DNA from: Nelumbo lutea | Taxonomy: Eukaryota > Streptophyta > Magnoliopsida > Proteales > Nelumbonaceae | NCBI GenBank assembly: GCA_022828595.1 | Contig: JAKGHH010000001.1 | Span: 68,692,401-68,756,400, forward strand | Direction of reading: 5' to 3' | DNA length: 64,000 nt | Part shown: positions 23,606 through 33,328 of the stretch, in pieces | Position numbering within the stretch: position 1 is the stretch's first letter | Layout: every line of letters begins with the position of its first letter | Notes under the pieces: model-generated | Database searches by the model: none | What the model was told of the DNA's origin: nothing | Seen by the model: only the letters and a program-made list of their open reading frames with translations | Made by a program: the position numbers and the translations under genes

Positions 23606-24448
23606 CTATCCACAAACAAGGTTCAAAATATTGACATGCCCAATATATCAATAGGGGCGTATCGGATAATATCGATACTGTTTTTTATACTGTTCTTTTT
23701 TTTTTTCAAAATCAGTTCAGGGAGCTGGTTTAAGGCTCCTCCATCTTCTGAATCGGTCAAAACTCCATACATCTAATATAAAGGCATATCGGAGAGGTAC
23801 CAACACAATACCTATTAACCAATAGGTATCGATGCTTTGAATCTTGCCCATAACTACTATCATCGTTTGGATTTCTGTTCTATAGGTATTATCTATGTTT
23901 TTCTTAGTCTTTTAAATGTAGTGGATATTGGCTTTGAATGACGACTCCCCTCGATGTTTCTCTTACTGTAATTGTAATTGTTTGTAACAGTCCATATGAA
24001 TACTATGTTTGAGATGTTACATTTAATAAGAGTTGTGTGATTAGGGCACACCCCCTTTTTTTATTTTATGCATGCCCATTATATATATATATATATATAT
24101 ACCTTTAATTAGATATGTAAAGTGGATCGTACCACTCAAGTCACTCTAGCAACTAGGCTGTGCGATGCCACGGCCTGGCCCTTACCCCTGGTCTGTGTTG
24201 GGTTTGGATTTTGAGACCCGTGGGCTGTGGGTAGACATGACACTGCAAGCTAAATTGGACCCGTGTGCCAGCCCGCTACAGTGTGAAAGTTTAACAAAAT
24301 TGGAAGGTTCCCTTAATCAGCCCTCTTTAAAGGGGTTGTTTGTAGATATGAATTATTTTATTTTCAAAACAACAAAAGAACTGCAACATCAGAAAAAAAA
24401 AATAATTCTTTTGTGAAACAATACACCCTGATACCGTAGATTGGTTAT
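23606..24448. other. Intergenic DNA after GST copy 3, with (TA)n
   Basis: No gene seen. A (TA)n microsatellite lies at about 24,080-24,101. A stretch with GGTATCGATG/CGATAC motifs at 23,640-23,850 may be a small inverted-repeat element, but its ends are unclear. Confidence 0.4.
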
Positions 24449-25430
24449 TGATGTAGGTGCACCTGGCCTAGACCAATAACGTGATTGTGCGTGTCAAGCG
24501 GCGGCATCCAGAGCAGACCCAATAGGGGCGTGTGTAGAACAGAGGCCGGTGTGCAAGCTAGAGCTAATGGCATGGCCACATGTGGCGGCCTTGGATGGAT
24601 GCGCTTCTTAGGGAAGGACCACATTTTGACTGATCAAGCCCACCTACCTTTAGGCAGTCTCAAGTATAAATAGGGAGCAACCCCCTCAAGGTAAACATCT
24701 GGAATCTAGACTCAAGACTACCTAGAACTCTCCAATTCCCCCTGTGGCCTCGTCTGAGTGTTTCCACCTCAGGCCTCATCCACCTTGCATTGCACCCACA
24801 CTAACTTGATTGTCGGAGTCTCCGCCTCGGGTATCAACTCGGGGCCTCTGACATTATCTCCCCTTTGCTCCTTGTAGGATCAGCCTACCAACCCTCGACC
24901 ACTCTAGGCCTCGAACCACTCAGCCACTCCTCAGATCAGAAGCAAATTGATAGTGTTGCCCTCATCCTATTCTAGGCAACAACAATTGGCATCGTATGTG
25001 GGAATGTCGCTAAGACTTCCCTTAATTTACTCTAAGAAACTTAATAATTAACCTCTAAGCTTTAGCTGATATGGAAAGAAACACCAGGAACACCCAGAAC
25101 TTGATCACAATGGACCAATTTCAAGTGGTCCTCGACCGGCTTGACAACCTCGCGCAGAGGCTGGACAAGGTGGGGTGCCTGGTAGGAGGCCGCCCTCATG
25201 GCAGCCGTCCCGTTGGTAACCTAGGGCACCATGGTGAGCGTGTGTATCCGGACCCGTTGGCCATTGGCCTAGTTAGATCCAACAGGGCCAACCCCTCAGA
25301 GTTCGACGTGCTAGCCAGCCAGCCGCCGAGGACCTCCTGACCTCCTAGCCGAAGAGGGGAAGAATCTGCATAGTCTCGCGATTACTGCCAAGACCAAGAA
25401 CATCACCACCGCCGCCGAACCCGACCCTCA
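24449..25430 (+). mobile_element. Truncated Ty3/Gypsy element: LTR, primer site and gag start
   Basis: A probable LTR begins TGATGTAGGTG at 24,449 and holds a TATA box TATAAATAG at 24,665-24,673. A primer-binding-type sequence ATTGGCATCGTATGTGGGAA at 24,985-25,004 closely resembles that of the Tat element at 27,217. A gag-like frame follows at 25,071-25,340 (MERNTRNTQN, FQVVLDRLDNLAQRLDKVG) and stops. The rest of gag, pol and the second LTR are missing, so this is a 5' remnant related to the neighbouring Tat element. Exact LTR edges are inferred. Confidence 0.65.
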
Positions 25431-25795
25431 TATAAAAGTCCGAAGCTTGGGCCCAAGCCCAATCAGAAATTTGAAAAGAGATTTTTTTTTCTTTTTTTAT
25501 TCAGTAAAAAAGTATTTTAAAAATTATATATATTTATATTAAACAAAATATATTTTTTATTATTTAATATATATTATCAAGTCGAGTTCAAACTCAGGCT
25601 TAGGCTGGGCTTTTTTGAGAAAGCCTGAGCCCATCCAAAAAAAAAAAGTTGGACCCAATATTTTAGGCCTAAACCTAAACCCACTGGCCTAAATTTATGT
25701 CCAAGCCTAACTTAAAATGGGCACAAGTCTAGGTCTAAAGCCATATCTCATCAATACAAGTGATTCCTTATGGGAACATCGAATGAAGTGGCAAA

Positions 25796-26320
25796 TAGGG
25801 GTGGCCATGAGCCAAGAGGTTCCCACGAGCTTTTTGAGCTCAGCTCAACTTGTTTTAAATCGAGCTTCGAGCTGAACTCGAGCCTGATATATAGGCTCGT
25901 TTGCTAATTGAACCGAGCTCGAGCCCAATAAAGCTCGACTCGTGAGGCTCACAAGCCTAATCAAATCTAATATAATACATACATACATACATACATACAT
26001 ACATACAGACAGACATATAAATATATATAATAAATTAGTTTTATTATATATATAATATTTTTATTTTTTATGTATAATAGTAAATAATTTTTATAATTCT
26101 TAAATTTTTGTATGTAAAATAAAATAAATATTATTATATGTATAATTTTTATTTTTTAGAAAAAATTAGCTTGCGGTCGAGCTCGAGCCAAGCCAAGTTC
26201 AAACTTAAGAGCTTTAAACTGAGCCGAACTCTAGCTCAAGTATCTAGCTTGAATTGAACTTGAGCTCAAACCTAATACAATTTCAATGAACCCAGCTTGG
26301 CTTGGCTCGAATATACCCCT
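25796..26320 (+). repeat. GAGCTCGA-rich MITE-like repeat, copy 2, with (CATA)n microsatellite
   Basis: Starts ATAGGGGTGGCCATGAGCC and ends GGCTCGAATATACCCCT, with many GAGCT/CTCGAGC motifs at both ends around an AT-rich core; it is the same family as 14,560-14,848. A (CATA)n run at about 25,976-26,008 lies inside. The Tat LTR begins directly at its right end (CCCCT|TGATGAAGG). DNA just left of it (25,440-25,795) is AT-rich and carries GGGCT/AGCCC-rich flanks. Confidence 0.6.
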
Positions 26321-27216
26321 TGATGAAGGAAGATTTGGCCCGACCTCTTTATTATGAGACACGTGGCAGAAACGACAGCTCGGCAAAAGGGGTCAAGCCT
26401 AGGCGGGAACAAGGGGACACACTTCGCCGAACTAACCCACCTTGTAACAGCTCGGGATAGACTTCACCGAACTGACCACCTTGTAACAGCTCGGGGTAGA
26501 CTTCGCCGAATTTCCGCCTTGTAACAGCTCGGGATAGACTTCGCCGAACTGACCACCTTGTAACAGCTCGGGGTAGACTTCACCGAACTGACCACCTTGT
26601 AACAGCTCGGGGTAGACTTCGCCGAATTGCCGCCTTGTAACAGCTCGGGACACACTTCGCCGAACTGACCCACCTTGTTACAGTTCGGGATACCACCGAG
26701 CTCAAGACCGCCTCGCTCAGCACTTCGCATCATCTTCTAGGCACCAAAGCCAAACAAGTCGTACCATGCCTGACACCAGGGAAGTCCGTGCCCGAGGGCG
26801 CCACGCCTGACTGACTTGGGATCTGACGTTTTGGTAGCAGCACTCTAAACGGCCACCTGCCACCGCCACTAACGCCGCCATCTCCAGTTAGACGGTTAGG
26901 CAGTGACGGTTCTGTCTCAGCAGAAGGGACGACGGCCGAGTTGACAAGCGCAAGGGTAATCATACCCGATCTGACAAGGGCCTCGGGACGAGTACGCGAA
27001 GTGACTATAAGAGCCCCCTGCCCCCCGACAATGGAGGTATGCAAACTTTGCGCTATCTGGTATTACCTTGCTTTTGAAAGATTCTAACTTTAGATTCGGA
27101 GCCTCTACACCGGGTTCCCCCCGGAGCTTTCCCATCTCTCCCGTTTCAGGATCCCTGCTACCCCGTTCGAAAGCAAGGCGGCGGACAGCTAAGACCAGCC
27201 GGATTGCGCTCCATCA
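26321..27216 (+). repeat. 5' LTR of the Tat element
   Basis: Runs from TGATGAAGG to CCATCA, giving the TG...CA ends of an LTR, and is followed at once by the primer-binding sequence. A TATA-like TATAAGAG at 27,006-27,013 lies about 200 bp before the 3' edge. It contains the 39-bp tandem repeat. The edges are inferred, because no partner LTR is available for comparison. Confidence 0.7.
26405..26690. repeat. 39-bp tandem repeat inside the Tat LTR, about seven units
   Basis: CTTGTAACAGCTCGGG starts at 26,441, 26,480, 26,518, 26,557, 26,596 and 26,634, with a variant at 26,674, so the period is 38-40 bp. Units alternate between GAACTGACCA and GAATT(T/G)CCG spacers, which suggests a higher-order two-unit pattern. 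A period of 13 codons produces spurious repetitive open frames on the minus strand. Confidence 0.9.
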
Positions 27217-27236
27217 ATTGGCGTCGTCTGTGGGAA
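27217..27236 (+). promoter_or_regulatory. Primer-binding site of the Tat element
   Basis: ATTGGCGTCGTCTGTGGGAA directly follows the LTR end CCATCA. This sequence is widespread at this position in plant Tat/Gypsy elements. The tRNA that primes it was not assigned. Confidence 0.65.
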
Positions 27237-27300
27237 CACGCTTCAAAAAGCCTCCCTCCAAACTTTGATACCCCCTTTCTTCTTCAAAAATCCCAACACT

Positions 27301-29107
27301 CATGGCCTCCTCCAGCAACACCGGATGCGGCACGGAGACAAACGCGACCAGGTAGCAACTTCAGGTCCCCGTAGTGTGCGTTGGAGAGTTCACCATCCCC
27401 CTTTCGGCGGATGAGATCCCCATCCTGAACACGCCACAAGCAGTGGCACCCGTAAACCCTCCTACCACAAACGTCCCCTTTCCTCTCCCCATTGAGACAA
27501 CTTTCACTGAACCAACTGCCGTCCCCCTGGCAGCTAGCCAAGACCGGTTGGAGGACCTGATGTAGTGCATGCGGGCAATGCAAGCCCAAATGCAACAGTT
27601 CCAGCAACACCAGCTTCACCAGCACCAAGTGCTGCACAACATCTCCCAGTATCACTACCAACAACAGTTCCCCAAACTGCCACTGAACCAACCACTACTT
27701 CTACCTCGCCACCCCGCTCCGAGGCCGGTCAAGGCCTCCCCGCAGGATGGGCGCCCCCGCCAGGCGAAGGCCTCCCGGCCCCAAAACCACCCCAACAGCC
27801 AGGCCTCGTCCCCAGGCCGAAGAGAGAGAAATGTCATCCCCGCCTCGCAACCCGCGGGTGGGTCGGGAACCTCTCCCGCGAGGTTGGCACCCCGGCGCTC
27901 CAAGCTCGAGCTCCCGCTCACCGAAAATCGATTCAGTGCCCTGGCGGCGGACTACCAGCACTCTGGGCCCATCGAGCTCGGTAACACGGAGGCCAGCAGC
28001 GCCAGCACAAGGCCCGCTCAACGGCGAAGGCGCCGGCGAAGTCGCCAGACCGACACCCGCGCCTTGTCGGAACTCAGAGGCAAAGCCACGAGCTCGGACG
28101 AGGTAGGGGCTACCCCGGCTCTCTCCGTTCCTTCCCCCCTCGCATCGGAACTCCTGGCGGTCCCCTTACCCAAAGACTTCAAACTCCCACCTCTGGACAA
28201 GTACGACGGGTCCTTCGACCCCAACGACCACGTTGATGCCTTTCAGTCGCAAATGCACCTCGCCAGGGCTAGCGAATCGTGCATGTGCGTGGCCTTTACC
28301 ACCACCCTCAGGGGGGTAGCCCGCACTTGGTACAGGAACCTGGCCCCCGGGTCGATAAAGTGTTGGGCCCAGTTCGTGCAAGTCTTCACCACACACTTCG
28401 TCACCAGTCGACGATGCCCCAGAACAGAGGAAAGCATCTTCGGAGTGGTCCAAAGAGAAGGAGAGTCTATTCGGGGCTACATCAAGCGGTTCAATGAGGC
28501 ATGCTTGCAAATACCACGGTTGGACCCCGCAGTGCAGCTCGCGGCGGCCAAAAGAGGGGTGACGCACAAAGAGTTCAAATGGCACATGGTGGCCAACCAG
28601 CCCGCAACCGTGGCCGAATTCCTCAAACTCGCGGATAAGTTCATGAGGACTGAGGAAGAGATCAACCAGCGAACCGAAAGTGGGAACGAGAAAAGAAAGA
28701 GAGAAGGCGAGCTCTCCAACCCGGTGAGTAGAAAAAACCCGACCCGGGAGCCGAAGCCGAACCAGTCCTTCCGGGCCCCCTTAGCAGTTCGGACGGACTA
28801 CACGCCGTTGAACACGAGGCGGACAGAGATCTTAATGACGATCAAAGACGCTCCGTACGTTAAGTGGCCACCTCGCCTGAAGGGAAATCCGAACGATAGA
28901 AACAAGAATTTGTATTGTAGTTTCCATAGAGACCATGGTCATAGCACCGAACAGTGTAATAACTTCCGGGACGAGATAGAGGGACTCATCCGTCGCGGAT
29001 ACTTGAGAAATTTTGTACAGCACAACAGTAACAATAAAATAGGTCGGCAAGGGGAGCAAGAAAAGGATGCACCCAAGTCTAGCAACAGACCTGCCGAACC
29101 GTTGTAG
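27301..29107 (+). pseudogene. Tat gag
   Basis: A 512-codon open stretch (27,569-29,107) contains the retrotransposon Gag domain (LPKDFKLPPLDKYDGSFDP, VARTWYRNLAPGSI, then RGYIKRFNEACLQI) and a C-terminal CSFHRDHGHSTEQC knuckle-like motif. Upstream in the same frame is VGEFTIPLSADEIPIL (from about 27,380), separated by a TAG at 27,563-27,565 where the context (M-stop-CMRAMQAQMQ) suggests CAG to TAG. The first ATG (27,301) is in another frame, so a frameshift lies between it and the body. Gag forms the virus-like particle. Confidence 0.85.
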
Positions 29108-29946
29108 AAGCATCCTCCGGAAGAGAGGCCAGTTCGGGGAACCATCCATGTAATAGTGGGAGGATCCGTAGTAGCAGGGTGTACCTCGGCAGCAGCCCGG
29201 ACTTCAGTTCGTGAAGTGGCCCTCGAAGAAAGGAAACCCCCAAAGAGGCCAAAGACCGAAGAGCCAATCTTTTTCACGGAGGACGACGCGCGAGGAGTCC
29301 ACTACCCCCATGATGACGCGCTTGTCATTAAGCTAAGGATCAACGATTTCGAGGTCAGGTGCGTACTCGTAGATTCGGGCAGCTCAGCGGACATCCTCTT
29401 CAAATCGGCATTTGACCAGCTGCAGTTAAAGAGGAGCGAGCTGAAGCCCGCGAACACTCCCCTGGTAGGTTTCAGCGGAGAGGAAGTTAGGCCCTCGGGA
29501 AAATAACTATCCCTGTGGAAGTCGGCACATGGCCTTGTGCGGTCAGACTCAACCATGATTTCCTGGTAGTCGCAACCCCCTCCCCATACAATGCCATAAT
29601 AGGGCGGCCGATCACACATGTCCTACGGGCGGCGGTCTCCACCTACTATTTGGCCATGAAGTTCCCTATGGACTTCGGTATAGGGGTAGCGCGGGGCGAC
29701 CAGCTCGATTCCCACAAGTGCTATGTTGCCGCCCTAAAGGGAAAAACCAAGGCGGCCGACGACCTTGAGCTGGAGCGGCCGACGGAGCAAGGTGAGGAGC
29801 GAGCTTCGCCCACGGAGGAAACAGTCGCAATCCAGATTTCAACTACGGACCCAGCTCGCACACTAAGCATCGGAGCTTCCATCGAAGATCCCCTACGAGC
29901 CGAACTGGTAAGTTTTTTACTCCAAAATTTAGATATTTTTGCCTAG
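29108..29946 (+). pseudogene. Tat aspartic protease region
   Basis: The region follows gag after a TAG at 29,105-29,107. The active-site motif VLVDSGSSADILF is at about 29,365-29,405. The reading frame shifts at about 29,500 (SGK to ITIPVEVGTW) and continues with ATPSPYNAIIGRP to 29,946. There DIFA is followed by TAG where Trp is expected (FAWSAADMPGI). The protease cleaves the Gag-Pol polyprotein. With a frameshift and two stops it cannot be made as one piece. Confidence 0.82.
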
Positions 29947-31884
29947 TCTGCGGCCGACATGCCCGGCATTAGCCCCGGACTGATAACTCACAAACTTAAT
30001 ACTGACCCTGTAGTCAGACCCGTTAGACAGAAGAAACGCAACTTAGCCCCAGAACGTTGGAGAGCGGTCGACGAGGAGGTTGAAAAGCTCATCGCAGCGA
30101 ACTTCATAAGGGAAGTCCACTACCCGAGCTGGGTGGCCAACCCGGTGTTGGTAAAAAAGGCAAGCGGCAAGTGGCGCATGTGCGTCGACTATACCGACCT
30201 GAACCGAGCTTGCCCGAAAGATTGCTTCCCCCTCCCCAGAATTGACCGCCTAGTGGACGCGACCTCAGGAAACGAGTTGCTAAGCTTCCTAGACGCCTAC
30301 TCGGGCTACAACCAAGTTAGGATGGACCCATCTGATGAGGAAAAAACCAGCTTCATTACCGAGTTCGGCCTGTATTGCTACAAAGTCATGCCCTTCGGAC
30401 TAAAAAACGCTGGGGCAACTTTCCAAAGACTTGTAAATAAGTTATTTCAGCCCCTGATTGGTATGAAGATAGAATGCTATGTAGACGACATGGTCATCAA
30501 AACTCAATTTTCACAAGAGTTAATACAAGACTTAGATTCTGTTTTCCAAATTCTGCGTCAGTTTAGTATGAAGTTGAATCCCAACAAGTGTGTCTTCGGC
30601 GTCACCTCGGGCAAGTTCCTAGGCTACATTGTCAATCGGCGCGGTATTGAGGCCAACCCGGACAAAGTAAAAGCCATTCTAGATATGAAACCACCTCGAA
30701 AAGTAAAAGAGGTTCAGAGGTTGAACGGCCGCATAGCCGCTCTAAGCCGCTTCTTGTCCAAGTCAGCAGACCGCTGCCTACCCTTCTTCAAGGCAGTCAA
30801 AGGCAAAGGGTTCAAATGGACCCAGGACTGCCAGTTCGCGTTCGATGAACTAAAAGGTTACCTCACTAGTGTGCCAACCTTAGCCCGGCCCGAGGTGGGT
30901 GAGGTCTTACAACTGTACCTCTCGGCCAGCGACGAGGTAGTCAGTTCGGTACTAATAAAGGAAACAGACCGGGTCCAACGATCCATATATTATGTTAGTA
31001 AAATTTTGCAGGGAGCAGAGGCAAGGTACCCGGAGATAGAAAAACTAGCATACGCCCTAGTAATAGCAGCTCGGAAACTCCGCCCGTACTTCCAGGCTCA
31101 TACAGTCATCGTCCTAACTCACAAACCTCTCAGACAAGTTTTACTCAAACCCGAAGTCTCCGGTCGACTGACGAAATGGGCCATCGAACTCAGCGAGTAC
31201 GATCTCCAGTACAAACTGAGAACCGCTATCAAGGCCCAAGCTTTGGCAGATTTTATCGTCGAGTGCACTTTCAGCCACGAAGCCCCACAGGTCGAGCCCG
31301 AGGTCCCCATTTGCGGCGAACCCGGAGCTCCTGAGCCCATAGAGTTCGAACCCCGTAAAGTAGCATCCAGTGTGGCATCTCTCCTGATCAGGCGAAGAGC
31401 GAATTGGGATGGGGAACCCTGGATCCTTCACGTGGATGGTTCCTCGAACCGGCAGGGCAGCGGAGCTGGAATAGTCTTGTGCGGCCCAAGCGGCACAAAA
31501 GTAGAGTACGCGCTACGCTTTGAGTTCGTGGCATCCAACAACGAGGCAGAGTACGAAGCGCTAATCGCCGGGCTGGACCTAGCGCGAAAGGTTAAGGCAA
31601 AACACTTGGTCATCTGCAGTGATTCTCAGCTCGTGGTAAACCAAGTTATCGGCGAATACGAAGCACGCGATCTCTCCATGATCGCATATTTGGCCAAAGT
31701 AAAAGAAGCCCTGCTCAACTTCCGGTCACACATCATCAGGCAAATACCGAGGTCCGAAAACACTGAGGCCGACGCCCTATCCCGGTTAGCCAGCACGAGT
31801 CACAACAATATGAGAACTGTGTACATAGAGGACTTACCTCGGCCTAGTATTCTCCGGGGACAGAGGAGGTCGCTCCCATCTTAG
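29947..31884 (+). CDS. Tat reverse transcriptase, RNase H and archaeal-type RNase H (open)
   Basis: One frame stays open for 645 codons. RT motifs: FLDAYSGYNQVRM, FGLKNAGATFQRL and the catalytic YVDD (ECYVDDMVIK, about residues 174-177 from the Met at 29,959). Conventional RNase H follows (LYLSASDEVVSSVLI, ALVIAARKLRPYFQ). A second RNase H of archaeal type is at about 31,420-31,800, with its acidic residues in HVDGSSNRQGSGAGIVL, ASNNEAEYEAL, CSDSQLVVNQV and NTEADALSRLA. In the family these domains copy RNA into DNA and degrade the RNA template. The Met is only the first one after the upstream TAG; the natural protein is part of a polyprotein. The frame is lost after SILRG at about 31,860. Confidence 0.88.
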   Translation, partial: SAADMPGISPGLITHKLNTDPVVRPVRQKKRNLAPERWRAVDEEVEKLIAANFIREVHYPSWVANPVLVKKASGKWRMCVDYTDLNRACPKDCFPLPRIDRLVDATSGNELLSFLDAYSGYNQVRMDPSDEEKTSFITEFGLYCYKVMPFGLKNAGATFQRLVNKLFQPLIGMKIECYVDDMVIKTQFSQELIQDLDSVFQILRQFSMKLNPNKCVFGVTSGKFLGYIVNRRGIEANPDKVKAILDMKPPRKVKEVQRLNGRIAALSRFLSKSADRCLPFFKAVKGKGFKWTQDCQFAFDELKGYLTSVPTLARPEVGEVLQLYLSASDEVVSSVLIKETDRVQRSIYYVSKILQGAEARYPEIEKLAYALVIAARKLRPYFQAHTVIVLTHKPLRQVLLKPEVSGRLTKWAIELSEYDLQYKLRTAIKAQALADFIVECTFSHEAPQVEPEVPICGEPGAPEPIEFEPRKVASSVASLLIRRRANWDGEPWILHVDGSSNRQGSGAGIVLCGPSGTKVEYALRFEFVASNNEAEYEALIAGLDLARKVKAKHLVICSDSQLVVNQVIGEYEARDLSMIAYLAKVKEALLNFRSHIIRQIPRSENTEADALSRLASTSHNNMRTVYIEDLPRPSILRGQRRSLPS

Positions 31885-33124
31885 AAGCAGAGCCGAGCTG
31901 GATCGATCCACTCGCGAGCTTCCTGATAGACGGAACCCTCCCTGTAGAACGCAATGCCGCCAAAAGGGTGCAGCGCCAGGCGGCCAAATATGTCATAATA
32001 GACGAACGGTTATACCGACGGTTGTACACGCTCCCCTATTTGCGGTGCCTACGACCTACCGAAGCCGAGTTTGTACTCCGTGACACTCATGAAGGCCTGT
32101 GCGGCGGACACTTGGGGGCAGAGCACTCGCCCAAAAGGCACTTCGACAAGGATACTACTGGCCAACGATGAAGGCAGAAGCTGTTGAGCTCGTCAGAAAA
32201 TGCGACAAGTGTCAGAAGCATGCTAACATCCACCATCAACCTGCCTCCGACCTCAAATACCTCGCCAGCCCATGGCCCTTTGCACAATGGGGCATCGACC
32301 TCCTTGGGCCATTTCCACCAGCAACAGGCGGAAGAAAATTCTTAGTTGTTGCGGTGGATTATTTTACGAAGTGGATAGAAGCCGAACCTCTGGCAACTGT
32401 TACGGCCCGAAACATACAGAACTTCTTTTGAAAGAACATAGTATGCCGGTTCGGATTACCTCGGGTTCTAATTTCCGACAACGGCAAACAGTTCGAGGAT
32501 ATCAAGTTCCAAGAGTGGTGCCAGGACATGGGGATTCGGAAAAATTTCACGTCAGTCGCGCACCCACAGGAAAACGGTCAGACGGAGGTAATGTACAGAG
32601 CCATCCTACGCGGACTGAAAGCACATCTGGATCGAGCTAAGGGATTGTGGGCCGAAGAGCTACCAAGTGTCTTATGGGCTCACCGAACGACCGAAAAAGC
32701 AGCCACGGGAGAAACCCCCTTCAACCTCACCTACGGCACTGAAGCGGTGATCCCGACGGAAATCGAAATACCAACGTTGCGATTAGAAACATACGACGAT
32801 CGGACGAACGGAGACGAGTTACGCACCAACCTCGACCTACTGGACGAGGTAAGGGACCTCGCGCACATCCGAACAGCGGCATACCAGCAACAGGGAGCTC
32901 GCTAACTACAATAGCAGAGTAAAGCGACGAAGCTTCCGAGTCGGCGACCTGGTCCTCCGGAAGATTATGGTGCCCGAACCCGGCGTCGGCAAGCTTGGAC
33001 CTAATTGGGAAGGGCCCTATAAAGTAAAAACAGCGCTCGGGGTGCATACGAACTCGAAACCTTGGAAGGCAAACGAGTACTCCGAACGTGGAACATCGTG
33101 AACTTGAGGCGATACTACCTATAA
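31885..33124 (+). pseudogene. Tat integrase
   Basis: Pieces in different frames: a linker (DGTLPVERNAAKRVQRQAAK, about 31,929-31,990), then the zinc-binding region (THEGLCGGHLGAEHS, frameshift near 32,128, CDKCQKHA). The catalytic core follows (WGIDLLGPFP, VAVDYFTKWIEAEP, ISDNGKQFED, NGQTEVMYRAI), so the D, D and E residues remain. A TGA at 32,429-32,431 replaces Trp (NFF-stop-KNIVCRF). A further frame change lies near 32,905. The C-terminal end is ETLEGKRVLRTWNIVNLRRY, with a stop at about 33,122. Integrase inserts the DNA copy into the genome; this copy is inactive. Confidence 0.82.
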
Positions 33125-33328
33125 ACCACCTAGCGAAGTGGACGAAATCAGGCCATGTGCCACAAGACAAGCCGAGGAACTTCAGCACATTATCAGCTCG
33201 GCAAAAATCAGTTTGCGACATAAAAGGCCACGCAAATTTAAAAACCCGGCAAAGAAACAGCTCGGGGAAAATGAGCAAGGGGAAAGACTCCATTGCAAGA
33301 AATAGTACACTGGCAAAAAAAAAAATTT

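Noticed and set aside
26405..26690. CRISPR-like array
   Set aside because: Direct repeats are contiguous with no unique spacers, in a plant LTR; CRISPR is not plausible here.
26432..26733. Repetitive minus-strand frames (YPELLQGG repeats)
   Set aside because: Product of a 39-bp (13-codon) tandem DNA repeat in an LTR; not a repeat protein.
27565..28106. Pro/Arg-rich open frames overlapping Tat gag
   Set aside because: Alternate-frame shadows of GC-rich gag; the gag frame has domain evidence.
32727..33293. 188-codon minus-strand frame in the Tat integrase region
   Set aside because: Antisense of integrase; ends before the supported antisense gene, has no motif and no splice link to it.
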